Source of the DNA: Neoscytalidium dimidiatum
Lineage: Eukaryota; Ascomycota; Dothideomycetes; Botryosphaeriales; Botryosphaeriaceae
DNA: 64,000 nucleotides
Assembly (NCBI GenBank): GCA_037367355.1
Contig: CM074699.1
Span: forward strand, 620,001 to 684,000
Direction: 5' to 3'
Shown here: positions 41,911 through 52,754 of the stretch, piece after piece
Layout: each line of letters starts with the position of its first letter
How positions within the stretch are numbered: the stretch's first letter is position 1
Position numbers and translations under genes: made by a program
Notes under the pieces: generated by a model
Databases searched by the model: none
Told to the model about the DNA's origin: nothing
The model's input: only the letters and a program-made list of their open reading frames with translations

Positions 41911-44216
41911 GCGGCCTTAACGCGAGTAAGTTTACTTTATGCAGCTATTTATTTAGTCCTTGGATCGCTAGTACTCACTTCGCCTTGTGACTATTACTGT
42001 AGTAGCTGTTGGAGATTAAACTAAGATTTTAAGGAATGTTCGCCTCTTGAAAAGCACGGCCAGTTCACTTCTACTTAATGTCGGGGGCTTAAGCGCGTGG
42101 CTTATACGAGGAAATAGTTGTCCTGTATCTTCACCCATGTTGAATTTAATTCACAGGGGGCAAGATCCTTCGACATTTCTCAAGAACATGCGAGCTCAAA
42201 TTGAACTAGTACAGGAGTAGTCCTCTGAAGGTCAAAAATGTTCGGGGCTTTTGGGAAACTGACCGGCCTCATTTGCAGCCTCTCAAAGGAACTGCTATCG
42301 ATTTTGCCGATACGTATAGCTAGTGCTTCCCGTCAATTACATCGATAAACAGGATTCACCCCCACTTTCCTTTTCCCAAGAGATATACAAACTTTTTTTC
42401 TTTTACCAAGGCTATTCAGCATCTTAAGGATTATAACTTATATTCCATTTGACTTTATGATAAATGCACACTACGAGGCAAAAAAAAAAAAAAGGTATAT
42501 AACTTTTCGGCGTTTTTGCTATATTCCGTAGGGGGGCTAAGAAGTATAATGTTCTTAGAACTCTATAGTGCTCTATATCTTCTACTTTTTCTAAGGCACT
42601 ATAAAGAGGTAGGGGTTGAGACAACAGCCTTTTCGGAGTAATATAACTATATACTGGGAAGCATACTATATGTCCTCCTGCGCTCTTAAAATGCCTATCT
42701 ATAGAACCTTGTTTAGTTTAGTATCTAGCTTAGTTTAGACTGGGTTTCCTGCGCTTTCTAATACTACCGGGTGAACTGTTCTTATCGGATAGGGATAGTA
42801 AATGGGCTATGTGGTTATATATAGATAAAGAGCATTTAGTTTCGATCTAGTACGATACGGACTATTTAATGCGTCTTTGCGACTATAGGATGGACCTCCC
42901 GTCGCCTCGTAGATATTATAGTTAACCGCGAAGTCATCGAGCTTTTTATTCTAAAGTAATATAGCTGAATACTCTTAGTTTAGGGTCGATCTGCCGGCTC
43001 TTTAATCTGAGGGTAATATTATTAGCATAAAGGAATGAAATGATCATTATCATTAATATTTGGCATTGTTTTTCTCTGCGAGATTTTGCTATGGCGAGAG
43101 CGAGATGCGTTTCGAGCAGAGGCTTGAACTTAAGGCCACCCAAATGACTAAGGAAGTTGAGAAGCCATCGATCTCTCAGGAAGAAATTGTACGTTGATGT
43201 TCGGGGCTTTAGATAGTATGCGAATAAAGTGAACTTAACCCGTGAAGCAGCTTTGACGATGACTGGACGGAGAAAGATGTTATTTCAGTCAAAGTATTTG
43301 ACAGCTCTTATATTTATTCTTTGCACCATATACGTTTCTACTCTCTAAGTTGGTCAAATACAGGTGTTGGATTGTAGAAAAAGGTAGTTGGGAGAGCCTT
43401 AGTAGCGTGCTTAGCAGCAGGACTTCAACGAATATCTTTATGCTTTAGCGGGTCAATTGATTGTTCAATGTACCACTCTAAGCATCGAGTCTCTAAAGTA
43501 TTGGTGGGCTTATTCAAGGGGGAAAAAAGAAAAAACGGACGCAACGATTTGTTAAAACGAAGAGCAGTTGTGGAGTTAAAATAGAGTTCGAGCTACTCTT
43601 TAGTCGTCGAAAGACATGAGACCAATATCAGAGTAGAATTTTTTTTTTTCCCCATTGATGTTCCATTCCAGTTTTAAGAGTTCACTCTGATCTGCGATTC
43701 CCGATGTGAGTTTTTATTTTTTTTTTAAAAAAAAAAGGGATGAAATCTGGCTACCAGCTACGGGAATAAATATTGTGCCACAACAAGGTAAAGCATTCGG
43801 CTGATGACCTCAGGGAGGGCCTTTTCGATACCCCAAATAGAGCCTCAGATCAAGAGCCCACAACTTCGATGCAATTGTAAATTGAGACGCTGTGAATTTG
43901 GGAAAGACTTCAATCAACGGCAGGGCAGGACGCGGTAGTGGAAGACTGCTCAGCTTTTATCAAGAAGATTAAGGATTTCCTTCCTGATTTCCTGTATGTA
44001 AAATGAAATCTATGATAAACACCACTGTACTAGTGAAGAGGAGCTCCCCGTCTTGAATTAAAACCGGTAAATGATAGGGCGGGCATAGTAAGTTACCTTG
44101 AAAATTGCGGTTTACTTCTACACCACGTCGCCGTCGCGAGAAACACACAAACCGCCAGACAGCACCGAAGCAGCAAAAGAATCTTTTGGAACAATGCAAA
44201 AGTGAAGAATTCGAGG
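41911..44216. other. TA-rich, stop-rich DNA (decayed repeats, possible RIP)
   Basis: No gene. The stretch 41930-43780 is clearly richer in A/T and in TA, TAG and CTA words than its surroundings, and all frames are short. This fits repeat-induced point mutation of an old transposon, but no transposon domain can be read. It contains a T10A10 palindrome at 43717-43736. Confidence 0.55.
43717..43736. repeat. T10A10 homopolymer palindrome
   Basis: The third exact T-run/A-run junction in the window, within TA-rich DNA. Confidence 0.9.
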
Positions 44217-44370
44217 CTACGATTTCGTGAGACAAAGAGCCTGGTCAGCGTTCCTATGCAACGCAATCAATAACTGCCCCAAATCCATCACGCCCTGCAT
44301 CTCACACGCTCGACGTGCGTGAGCTCTTCCACAACTCCACAAACGCATCCCACTCGCCCTCCCAACCATA

Positions 44371-44753
44371 ATGACCACTATGACCTCATCCCGCGAAACC
44401 CCTGCCACACAAGCCGCTACCCTGCCCATCCAACCCAACCACCGACCTTCCACCGCGGTCCCAACTCCGAGATCAGCACCGCACGTCCTCCGTTCGCCAT
44501 GGCAAGAGCAGCCGAGCATGAATCCAGGCCAGCCGTCCGCCCGCGATCGACGCTCGTCCGTCCGAAACCCGGCCCACCGAAGTAAGTTAGAGCGAGCGAG
44601 CGAGCGGGCGGGCGGGCGCGCACGTTCGAGAGGGAGTAAGAAAGTGACGATCACGGGCGGACCGGCGGCGTGCTGTCAGCGCTGCTGATCATGTGGCTGG
44701 TGAACGCGCGGGTTGGACAGAAAAGACCACTACAGCCCTCACGCCCAAATTAG
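44371..44753 (+). CDS. Possible small two-exon protein
   Basis: join(44371..44581, 44680..44753) would give 94 residues: a Thr/Pro/Ser/Arg-rich N-terminus, then a short hydrophobic 'LLIMWLVNARVG' near the C-terminus. The donor is a good GTAAGT and the acceptor GTCAG, and phase is kept. The 98-nt intron is a GAGC/GGGC simple repeat without a clear branch site. Another frame (44319-44585) and the opposite strand are also open, so the call is weak. No family recognised. Confidence 0.22.
44587..44618. repeat. (GAGC)n/(GGGC)n simple repeat
   Basis: A short run of GAGC units changing to GGGC units, within the possible intron of the small gene. Confidence 0.85.
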
Positions 44754-46398
44754 CGTACCCCGGGCCGGTCGGCAGTTCTTGGCCGCCGCTGCTTATTTTT
44801 TATTGCGTGCGAGACCGACTACTGCCTTGATGCCTGAAAGGTGAGGGATTGTGCATAGTCTGGGGAGGGCGTAACCGTTGTTTGAGACGGTGGCTTAGGG
44901 GTGTGATTCTATTGCAGCTGAAGAGCCGCTACGAAAGTTCCGCGGCTGCATTCGAGGAGGCCGGCTAACGCGTGTGCGCATGGGATAAAGACCGGCTGAG
45001 GAGACTAATGCACGTTTACTTAGCGCAGGAGGAGGAGCGTCGTCGTTGCGCGCGGCGGAGATTGAGAGCGGCTAGAAACCTCGGGCAAAGGCGTTGTGGT
45101 CGCGGAGACATGGAAAAGGAGACGGGCGGACACCGGGATTAAGAAAGGGTATCTCTGTTTGAAGCTAATGCGGAGGGAGGTCAGCAAACGGGTGAGAGGT
45201 GGTGAAAGAGGTGTAGTGTAGTGTTGGAGGGAGCTGTGGTGTGGAGGGACCCACACGCACCAGAGACGCCTCCAAGAAGTCTAGACCATGGCCACTCGGC
45301 CGCTGCTGGTCAGAGCCAGGGCAACGCTCAGACGCCTGACTGGTCAATTAAACGGAGAAAAGGGTCCAAGCACATCTCTGACGGTCAGAAGAAAGGAACA
45401 GGGAATAAATCAAGCGGCAAGACGTTCAGAAACCTCGGCGGGGAAGCATCCGGCAAGAGAAATAGTATGGGGGCCAAAACGCCTGTCCCGAAAAGGCAGT
45501 CTAGATCTAGATCCAACGATGCACGCGCTTCTCCAGCTGCTCGCTGATCCGGAGCGCGGCTCGACCCATCGTCGGGCGACGCCGTCGATCGGGGCACCCG
45601 CGGAAAGGGGACCTGTCGAATCTTCACCCTCAAGAAAAAGCAAAACCCCCATTCATGCCTGATGACAGCAAACGCTCCCACTTGCAGATCCCCAAAAGGA
45701 TCAAGCCTAATCGTCATAGCCTGTTGATCAATGCGTCTTTGCTAAACCTCCGAGTGACTACACACAACGTGCCGCATTCATTTCGCGCTAAACAAGCGCC
45801 TCTACCATGCTCGCGATGTTCGCCACGCCATCCCCCCATGCTGCCCACTTTTCTAGTCAACAACATTTGGGTCGATAAAAACGCCACATCCTGCAAGGGG
45901 CTCAGCCTCCGCGCAGCTTGGGCGCTGAAACCACCTGAGCTGGGCGATTGCCCGTGCCGTGCCTGCTTCTCTTTCGCGCACTGCTGCCTCACACACATAC
46001 AGCATAGCCGTGCGCTCGTTCTTACTCCTGCAAGGCACCCCAAGGTATGCCGGGCCCCCGCTGAACCCAAGTGTTCGCTGCCCCGGTCTGTCATTTGACG
46101 GGTAGCACTGCCGTCGACCAATAGACTCTACTCGTTGCTCCCAGGGGCGGGACAGGATGTCAATCCCCCGACGGGCGGTGCCGAACTGGAATCAGACAAG
46201 CCCCAAATGTCAGACGCGCGCTGAGGCCTAGACCTTCTGGACCACCGCAGCATCCCTGAAGCCATATGTGCGGGAGCCCAATTGGCTTCATCTTCATCAA
46301 GCACGTTCCCAATATGGCGTAGAAGCCCATGCGCAAGCTTGGACGTAGACGCCATAGCGAGCGAGCGTAAAGTAATCAGCTCGATGCTCAATTATTTC
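44754..46398. other. Gene-free stretch downstream of polymerase eta
   Basis: Frames of 75-147 codons overlap on both strands and show no family features. It may include the 3' flank of the polymerase eta gene. Confidence 0.4.
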
Positions 46399-48555
46399 TC
46401 AACCCTTACCGAAAGCAAGCTTCATTTGCCCCTTCTCTGGTCCCTTAGCAGTGCTTCCCGAACCGGCTGGTCTCCCTCTTCCCCGCGGCTTGGGCATCGT
46501 GGTGGACGAGGTCGCCGGTGCAGAGGACCGTGCGGCGGAAGAGGCGGCGCGGTCCTCGGCCTGGAGCTGCTTGGCTAGATCCTTCGCGACATGATAGTCC
46601 AAGTGTTCGGCTTCCTGGAAGACGGGGAGACGGGTAGAGCAGCGCTCGCAGAAAAAGGTGTCCAGGGTGGTTTGATGAGGTTGGGCAGCAGCGTGAGTAG
46701 GGACAATGGCTGAACTTGAGGCCATAGAGTGATGAGAAAGGATTTGAGGTTGCGGTTGGGCTGAGGGTGGTGGGATGTCGGACGGGAATGGTTCTTTCCG
46801 GACGCGCTCGATGTCGTCAAGGCTGGATTCGGTGAAAGGATGATGGTCTTCGGGCATGAAGTCTTGGATGGTATCATGTTCAGCTTGCTCGGACGCAGCT
46901 CTACTATTCTCTCTGCTCATTGGGGGGCTGTGCTCGTTACCAGAGTCATCACGGCTGCTTTGGCGCGGGCCGAAGAATCTTTGGATACCGTCGTTGTTTT
47001 TGCGTTTCTTCTGGGGCGGCAAAGAATCAAATCTCTCATGCTTACTTGCGGATGAAACCCTGTCGCCGGAGAGCATTGCTTTGGCTTCCTCGCCACGAAC
47101 AAGAAAGCTTCCGATGCCTTTATTGCCAGTAATGCCATCCTCAAAACCGCCTACACTCAAAGAAAGATTGGAGCACGGCCAAGCCCGTCCGTCCACGACC
47201 ACTTGAGCGAGGAGACCTTTGGCAAGATCGAACAACATTTCTTCGGAAAAGATCTTAGCCTGGGGAATCGGGGCTTGTTTTGATCGGGTCTGCATCCCTT
47301 GTCGATGGTGCAAATTGATAGTCTTTGGTCTGCGCTTGTTTTCAAGGACACCTTCTTCCACACAGCGGGAGAATATGTCTGCACAGAAAATGCGTAGCCA
47401 CCTGATGCCCTGATCGAAGGTGTTGATGGACGGACGAAAAGATTTGGCAGAAAGCATGCTCTTGATTTGTAGCCGGGAATTCACCTCGCTGGTATCGTTG
47501 CCACGGATGATATCATAAAGCCAGATACCGGTGCCATCGCCGAGTCTTTGGAGCTGCTCTAGAGACACATCCAACAGGTCCTTGACAGTTTCAGTGTTGA
47601 ACATAGCTACAACCTCGTCGCCGAGCTTCCCGCCCAAATTGCGAATCTTCGTGAACTTCAGATCACTAAGGAAGTTTTGCACTGCGCGATTGCGAACAAC
47701 GGTCTGCTGGTTGGGTTTCCTGTGGCCGGACCCAAGCTTGGCGAGCATCTTGTTCCGCGCCACTCCTCCGGAGCAAGTGTACTTTAGCTCTGCGTAGATC
47801 TTCGCGCGCACATCCCGCACGATCTCCGAGCCAATCAGAATGGCGATGTCATCCCAATCTGGGTCGTCGTCTTCAGTCTCGGTGGAATCCAGATCAATCA
47901 GATGGTCCGTCTGCCAGTCCAAAGCCGTTGTGGGCGGCCGCGGCAGGTTCTCGGTTGGATCATCGTACGGCGGCGGGCCAGCCAGCTCGGGATACCTCTC
48001 CAACATGATGCTATGCACCTGCGCCGACAGATCCATGAAGACCTCGTCAATGCTCGCCTTCTCGACCCTCTGCAGCTCCTTCGGCAACGAGTTCTTTATC
48101 AACGCTAGGATCTTCCGCGACTCGAGGCGGTACGGGTCTAGGCTGACCTTGTGGGTGGCCATGTTCTTGAACGCGTCGTCATGGTAGGCCCAGCGCTCGT
48201 CGCCCTCCTTCCATGTCGCGACATGCTGGCAGATCAGCTCCGGGCAGAGCTTCTGGGCCTCGGAGGCCGTGACGTGCCGGCTCAGGCCGTATGCGCGCGC
48301 CGGATAGTTAATGGCAATGAGGCCCTGCCATTGCTGCACGGCCAGCGGCTGGTCCGCCGGCACGCCCAGGCGCACCATCTCGCACTGCGCGTAGAAGGCA
48401 TCGAGGTCGATATGGGCGACTACGCGTAGTGGGCACGTCGTCGTGAAGGTTGAGAGCTGCGAGAGCTGCCGGAACGTGAATTGTGATTTTCGACGGCGCC
48501 CATTGCTTGTTGTGGAGAGGGGCGAGGACTCGATGAACGGTTGCGAAGACGACAT
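46399..48555 (-). CDS. RAD30: DNA polymerase eta (Rad30), Y family
   Basis: 718 residues from the ATG at 48555, single exon. Pol eta copies past UV cyclobutane dimers in the nucleus. The catalytic carboxylates are D50 and D52 in 'VVAHIDLDAFYAQCE' and D170/E171 in 'ASIDEVFMDLS'. 'GLIAINYPARAYGLSRHV' is the finger segment. 'CSGGVARNKMLAKLGSGHRK' and 'IRNLGGKLGDEV' are the helix-hairpin and thumb parts. The tail has a PCNA-binding box QTTLDTFF (628-635) running straight into a ubiquitin-binding zinc finger (C636, C639, H651, H655). A second PIP-like 'NDGIQRFF' lies further upstream, and the protein ends 'QMKLAFGKG'. The upstream frame to 48681 adds 42 unconserved residues and is rejected. Confidence 0.95.
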   Translation of the reverse strand: MSSSQPFIESSPLSTTSNGRRRKSQFTFRQLSQLSTFTTTCPLRVVAHIDLDAFYAQCEMVRLGVPADQPLAVQQWQGLIAINYPARAYGLSRHVTASEAQKLCPELICQHVATWKEGDERWAYHDDAFKNMATHKVSLDPYRLESRKILALIKNSLPKELQRVEKASIDEVFMDLSAQVHSIMLERYPELAGPPPYDDPTENLPRPPTTALDWQTDHLIDLDSTETEDDDPDWDDIAILIGSEIVRDVRAKIYAELKYTCSGGVARNKMLAKLGSGHRKPNQQTVVRNRAVQNFLSDLKFTKIRNLGGKLGDEVVAMFNTETVKDLLDVSLEQLQRLGDGTGIWLYDIIRGNDTSEVNSRLQIKSMLSAKSFRPSINTFDQGIRWLRIFCADIFSRCVEEGVLENKRRPKTINLHHRQGMQTRSKQAPIPQAKIFSEEMLFDLAKGLLAQVVVDGRAWPCSNLSLSVGGFEDGITGNKGIGSFLVRGEEAKAMLSGDRVSSASKHERFDSLPPQKKRKNNDGIQRFFGPRQSSRDDSGNEHSPPMSRENSRAASEQAEHDTIQDFMPEDHHPFTESSLDDIERVRKEPFPSDIPPPSAQPQPQILSHHSMASSSAIVPTHAAAQPHQTTLDTFFCERCSTRLPVFQEAEHLDYHVAKDLAKQLQAEDRAASSAARSSAPATSSTTMPKPRGRGRPAGSGSTAKGPEKGQMKLAFGKG

Positions 48556-48987
48556 AATTTGGGCCTGGACGTCGTCGAGGCGGCGCGCCTCATCGAGTGG
48601 GAGACATGGCGGGGATAAGCTGACGAAGTGGTGGCTGCGGTCGCGGTAATCGCGAAGGAACAACGCGCGAGGGCGCGGCACGCGTCATCGGCGGCTCGGA
48701 CGCGAGTGAAGGGTCCTGACCGCAGGGCTGCGGACAACGCATAGCAGTCTTCCCCATTGCTGCATGGATGCATCTTGTACATGCGTACATTGCAATAGCT
48801 TTCTTGTCGCTTGCTTCCAAGTGTGTTCCTATTACTACATGTTCACTTGGAGTGCATTGCGTCCTTGTCGATCCATGCTAGCGCGGATCTATGTCATCAT
48901 TGATTCAAACATCGCGCAGCAGGTGCTCCTCTATATATGCTGGTAGCACATCTAATGCATTCCATACTACGAACTGCATAGACTCCG
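48556..48987. other. Divergent promoter region of RAD30 and the small membrane protein
   Basis: About 430 bases. No clear TATA box for RAD30; a TATATA-containing word near 48932 could serve the plus-strand gene. Confidence 0.4.
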
Positions 48988-49360
48988 ATGAAAATGTCGT
49001 TCCTGCGTAACCCTTCAGCTCTTTTTGGAATTCTCAACCTTTCGGCAATCGGTGGTGCAACACTGTACTTGCGCTCCCATCACGTGTACAACCTGGAGGA
49101 GCACGAAGCTCGCATGGACGAATTGGAGGGCACGCTCAGAGGACACATTGGGCTGATCGAAGAGGCGTTGGACCGTTTGGAAGGCAAAGCGGGAGAAGCT
49201 GATCGCGGTAAGAAGATGTAGGTGATCGGCGCAGATCTCCAATTCTAATTCTAACACCGGCCTAGGAACGAGTATTATTCAAAAAGAGGTCGTGACGAGA
49301 AAAACCAGCGCTAAGGAATTGGCGCGTCGCATTTTGGAAAAGCACCCCGGGGCGAGCTAA
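48988..49360 (+). CDS. Small single-pass membrane protein of unknown function
   Basis: join(48988..49207, 49266..49360), 104 residues; Met3 is an alternative start. The N-terminal hydrophobic segment ('ALFGILNLSAIGGATLYL', about 11-28) is followed by a coiled-coil stretch ('EEHEARMDELEGTLRGH') and a basic C-terminal part ('ELARRILEKHPGAS'). The 58-nt intron (GTAAGA...CTAAC...CCTAG) is phase 1 and joins 'EADRG' to 'TSIIQKEVV'. Size and layout resemble small mitochondrial inner-membrane or ER proteins, but I cannot name the family. The intron makes an ORF-only call end too early. Confidence 0.7.
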
Positions 49361-49804
49361 TCGGGATGGGGATTTTTGACCTTTGGGTGCTTGGGAATTG
49401 CCTTTCTTGTTTCCAAATACATACATTCTACTGCCGGATATCTACTTCCGCACAGACAGGTGATAAACCGGCACTTTTCCCCTCACGTGGCGGGCTTGTC
49501 CTTTTAACTTCGAATTGATCGTCTTTAGAGCCGTGAGCAATATCTCTCGCAGCGCGCGGTGGCGGGTTTGGCAGACCCTGGCAGGCTGTCGAGCCGTCCG
49601 CTCTAGCATGACGAAGGGTGGGGGGGGGGGGGGTACCGAGGTTGGTGTCCGGGAATTGCCTGGCTTCGTCGCTCGCTCCGCAGGGGAGCTGCCGAAGCTT
49701 CAGCGAGTAGCAACATCCCATCGCTGCTTTTAACCACCAACAGGCCCGCTGCCCAACTCCAGAGCCGCACGTCGTATCTGCTGCCCTCCCAATTCGCGCG
49801 AGTC
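49361..49804. other. Intergenic: promoter of the GST-like gene
   Basis: No gene. It contains a G14-like homopolymer near 49620. Confidence 0.45.
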
Positions 49805-50977
49805 ATGTCGGCGGTGCCAAACGAGATCGTCCTCTTTCACTACCCGTTCTCTCCTTACGCCCGCCGTGTCATCTGGTATCTGCAGCTCCGTGGCATAGCA
49901 TTTGCGCAATGTGTGCGTCCGCTCCCGCCCGCCGCCTGTGGCGGCAAGCAGCATCTGTGCCTTACCACGATCCTTGAACGCTGACCAGACCCGCGCGCGA
50001 GATAGATACAACCAGTGACGCTGCCTCGTCCCGACCTCCGCGAATTGGGGATTGCCTACCGCCGAATTCCGCTCATGGCCATCGGCCGCGACGTCTATTG
50101 TGACACTCGGCTTATTCTCCGTAAGCTTGAGGAACGCTTCCCCGACGGGGCGCTCGGAGCGTCGGGCAGCGACCACAAAGCCATTGAGCGCCTGCTCGAG
50201 CGCTGGAACATCGATGGCGGAGTCTTCGCACGCGCGGCCACGCTGATCCCCACGGAGATGCCTGCTCTTCAAGATCCCAAGTTCGCCAAGGATAGAGAGG
50301 AATTCTCGGGACGGAGCTGGTCGAAGGATGCGATGCAGCGAGCGCGGCCGGAAAGCGAGGTGCACATTCGCGATGCCTTCGCACTGTTAGAAAGCACGTT
50401 GCTAGCCGACGGGCGCGAGTGGATTTTGAAGACATCGGGTCCTAGTCTGGCAGACATCGAAGGTGCGTGACGACCCGTCCCTTGTGGTGGCGACGGACAC
50501 CAGTCCGCGGCTAGCCCCGGTCTGATACTCGAGTTAGCAATATGGCCGTTCGACTGGCTGGTCGAGATGAAAGGCGCGCTGCCGGCTTCTATAATATCAG
50601 AGAGGCAGTACCCCAAGGTCTACGCGTGGATCGAAAGATTTCGCGAGGCAGTACGTGCGGCCAAGTCGTCGGGGCCCAAGGCCGTCACGCTGAAGGGGGC
50701 GCAGGCCGTCTTGTTCGTTTCTGGCGCCAACCTTGCGGAATCTGGCGGCCATGTTGATGCGGCTGATCCGTTGGGCTTACAGAAGGGTCAGGAGGTAGAG
50801 GTGTGGCCGATCGACAGTGGGTTCAACCACCATGACCGGGGTAGGCTGGTCAGCCTGACGCCGAACGAGGTCGTGCTGGCGAGTAGGACAACGGCCGGCA
50901 GCAGCGAGGTACACGTTCATTTCCCGCGATGGGGTTTCAGAGTGGTGAAGGCGCGGGAGCAGTCAGCCAAGCTGTGA
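49805..50977 (+). CDS. Glutathione S-transferase-like protein with a fungal C-terminal extension
   Basis: join(49805..49910, 50016..50462, 50538..50977), 330 residues. The thioredoxin-like N-domain is seen in 'IVLFHYPFSPYARRVIWYL' (SPYARR active-site helix start), 'RRIPLMAIGRDVYCDTRLIL' (the usual IPxLxIGxxxxxDSxxI turn) and 'KLEERFPDG'. The helical domain runs to about 245 ('WILKTSGPSLADIEAIWPFDWL'). A beta-rich extension follows (about 255-330, 'VLFVSGANLAESGGHV', 'LQKGQEVEVWPIDSG', 'EVVLASRT'), as in the fungal class carrying DUF7962. Substrate unknown; detoxification is likely. The first junction uses donor GTGTGC after 'FAQ' because other options give a stop. Standard phase is kept at both introns. 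Confidence 0.85.
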
Positions 50978-52754
50978 TGGCGCCGGGCTGTAAGCGCGCT
51001 GATGAGGCAGCTTGCGGGTGGCATGGCTGGCTGGCGGCGACGGCTTTGGATGTTTTGCTTTGGGCGAGCGGGCGGTTGTGGGAGCAACCTGGGCCGATGA
51101 TATCAAGCGCGCACGGCGGCTTTCCCGGCACTCCGGGTAAGCGCAATGTAGGGTTACAGCCACCAGCACAATAGGGAGCCCAAACAGCTGGGAATTGGCG
51201 TATTGTCATCGGATGATTATTATTGAAGGAGGACATCCCACGCAGGCGTTAGTCAGGACACAGCGCGTCGGGCAGGCGCCCACGGGCAGGCTCGTGAGAC
51301 AGGGCGATGTCATGGCTGCTGCTGCTGCTGGCGCTGGCGTTAGTGCTGGCGCTTCCTCTCACCGGACACGCCGGCTTAGCAGTCAGCCAGGTCGCCGTCT
51401 CTGCGTGCGACAGCAACGGTGACACGCATCGCACCACGGAGCTGAACGCTGGACGCCGGCCATGAGTGCGAGTGCGCGAGATCCAGCGGGAGACGCACCC
51501 CGGACACGTGCCTTGTGCCTTGCCATCGGCGGCCAGCCATCTGCCCACGGACAGGCTCGGGCGCGGGCGACTAATTGGCAGCAGCCAGCGCAGCATGGAA
51601 ACCCATGGCCGTTTGCGCCGGTAGTGCTCGCGCAACAGGAGCGGGCGCACGCTGCAGCCGTGCCCAAACCCAAGGCCGACCGCCCGATGCAGCCCGGTGG
51701 TGCGCACGCGTGCCGGTCAGGACAGGACCACCGGACGCAGGCCAGGGCGGCTGCGGGCTGGAGCTGGGAGCTGGGAGCTGGGAGCTGGGAGCCGGAAGCT
51801 GGGAGCTGGGAACTGGGTGCTTGGTGCGCAGCGCTTGGTCGCGCTCACCGCCACAGGCGCTGGGAGCCCGGAGCTCAGGCCTGCACAGCAAGAGCAAGGC
51901 CCGGGCAGGTTGACGCGCGAATTCTAGACGTCGGCATCGGGGGGCGAGCTAGCGGCGGGCGTGCAGGACCGCTGGCGTCAGTGTTTGCGGTCGTGTTGGG
52001 CCCTGGCTCGGCCTCGCTGCCCAACGCGCGCCCGCCCAGGTCCACTCGACCCTCATGTGAATGGGCTCGGCAAGCATCCATGATCCATCGCAGCCCGCAA
52101 CCACCGCCCAAGATAAAGCAAAAGGCACGCCTGCGGCCGCGCAGGGCGTCTCACGTCTCCCATTTTTCGCTCTCTGAAGCCTGCACACATCCACCGCCGC
52201 AGCGGCACCCACCAGAGAGCCTCGAGCATTGGGCACCAGCCTGTGCTGTCATCCGCCCGCCAGTGTGCTGCTACTGCGAGGAGCCGCCGCCGTCGCGCTC
52301 GCTGCCCCGGCCCGTCCAATTGCAGCAGTTGAAGGCCCGCTCAGAGCCGCAAAAGCTCAGCGCAAACCAGCTGGCCTGTCCGCCGCGAGCCCTGCCGCCG
52401 CCACGCGCCGCTCACCGACAGCCGCGACGATATTACCTGCCCACTCCTCAGCCCCGCACCCCGAGCCCTGCCTCTTCTTCCTCGCACGCTCCTCAGCGTT
52501 TGACTTTGGTTTTTCTTTGGAGGGTTCCCGTCCCCAGCCGTCCGCCAGCGCCTCGTCCCCGAGGCCGTTCCAGGAGCCAGCGCCTTGTTTGCTTTTGCCC
52601 TGTTGGTTGGTTAGGATCTGACTCCGCCTGTCGCTGCCTTGTCGTCAGCCCAGGCCGCCTGCCTTGCCGTCGCACTCGTCTGCCCTCCAGACGCTGATAT
52701 CAGTGCGAATTTTTCTCTCGTTGCACACCCACCACCCGCGCCATCCGATCGCAA
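50978..52754. other. GC-rich intergenic stretch
   Basis: About 1.8 kb. A 411-codon frame (51462-52697, +) is open because the DNA is very GC-rich. Its product is Arg/Pro/Ala-rich with no domain and it crosses a GGGAGCT simple repeat, so it is not called. The right end is the leader of the RfeG-like gene. Confidence 0.45.
51761..51817. repeat. (GGGAGCT)n heptanucleotide repeat
   Basis: About eight units of GGGAGCT with a few changes (GCCGGAA, GGGAACT). Confidence 0.9.

Noticed and set aside
51462..52697. 411-codon open frame on the plus strand
   Set aside because: The DNA is very GC-rich and several other frames are open too. The product is Arg/Pro/Ala-rich, crosses a heptanucleotide repeat and has no domain.
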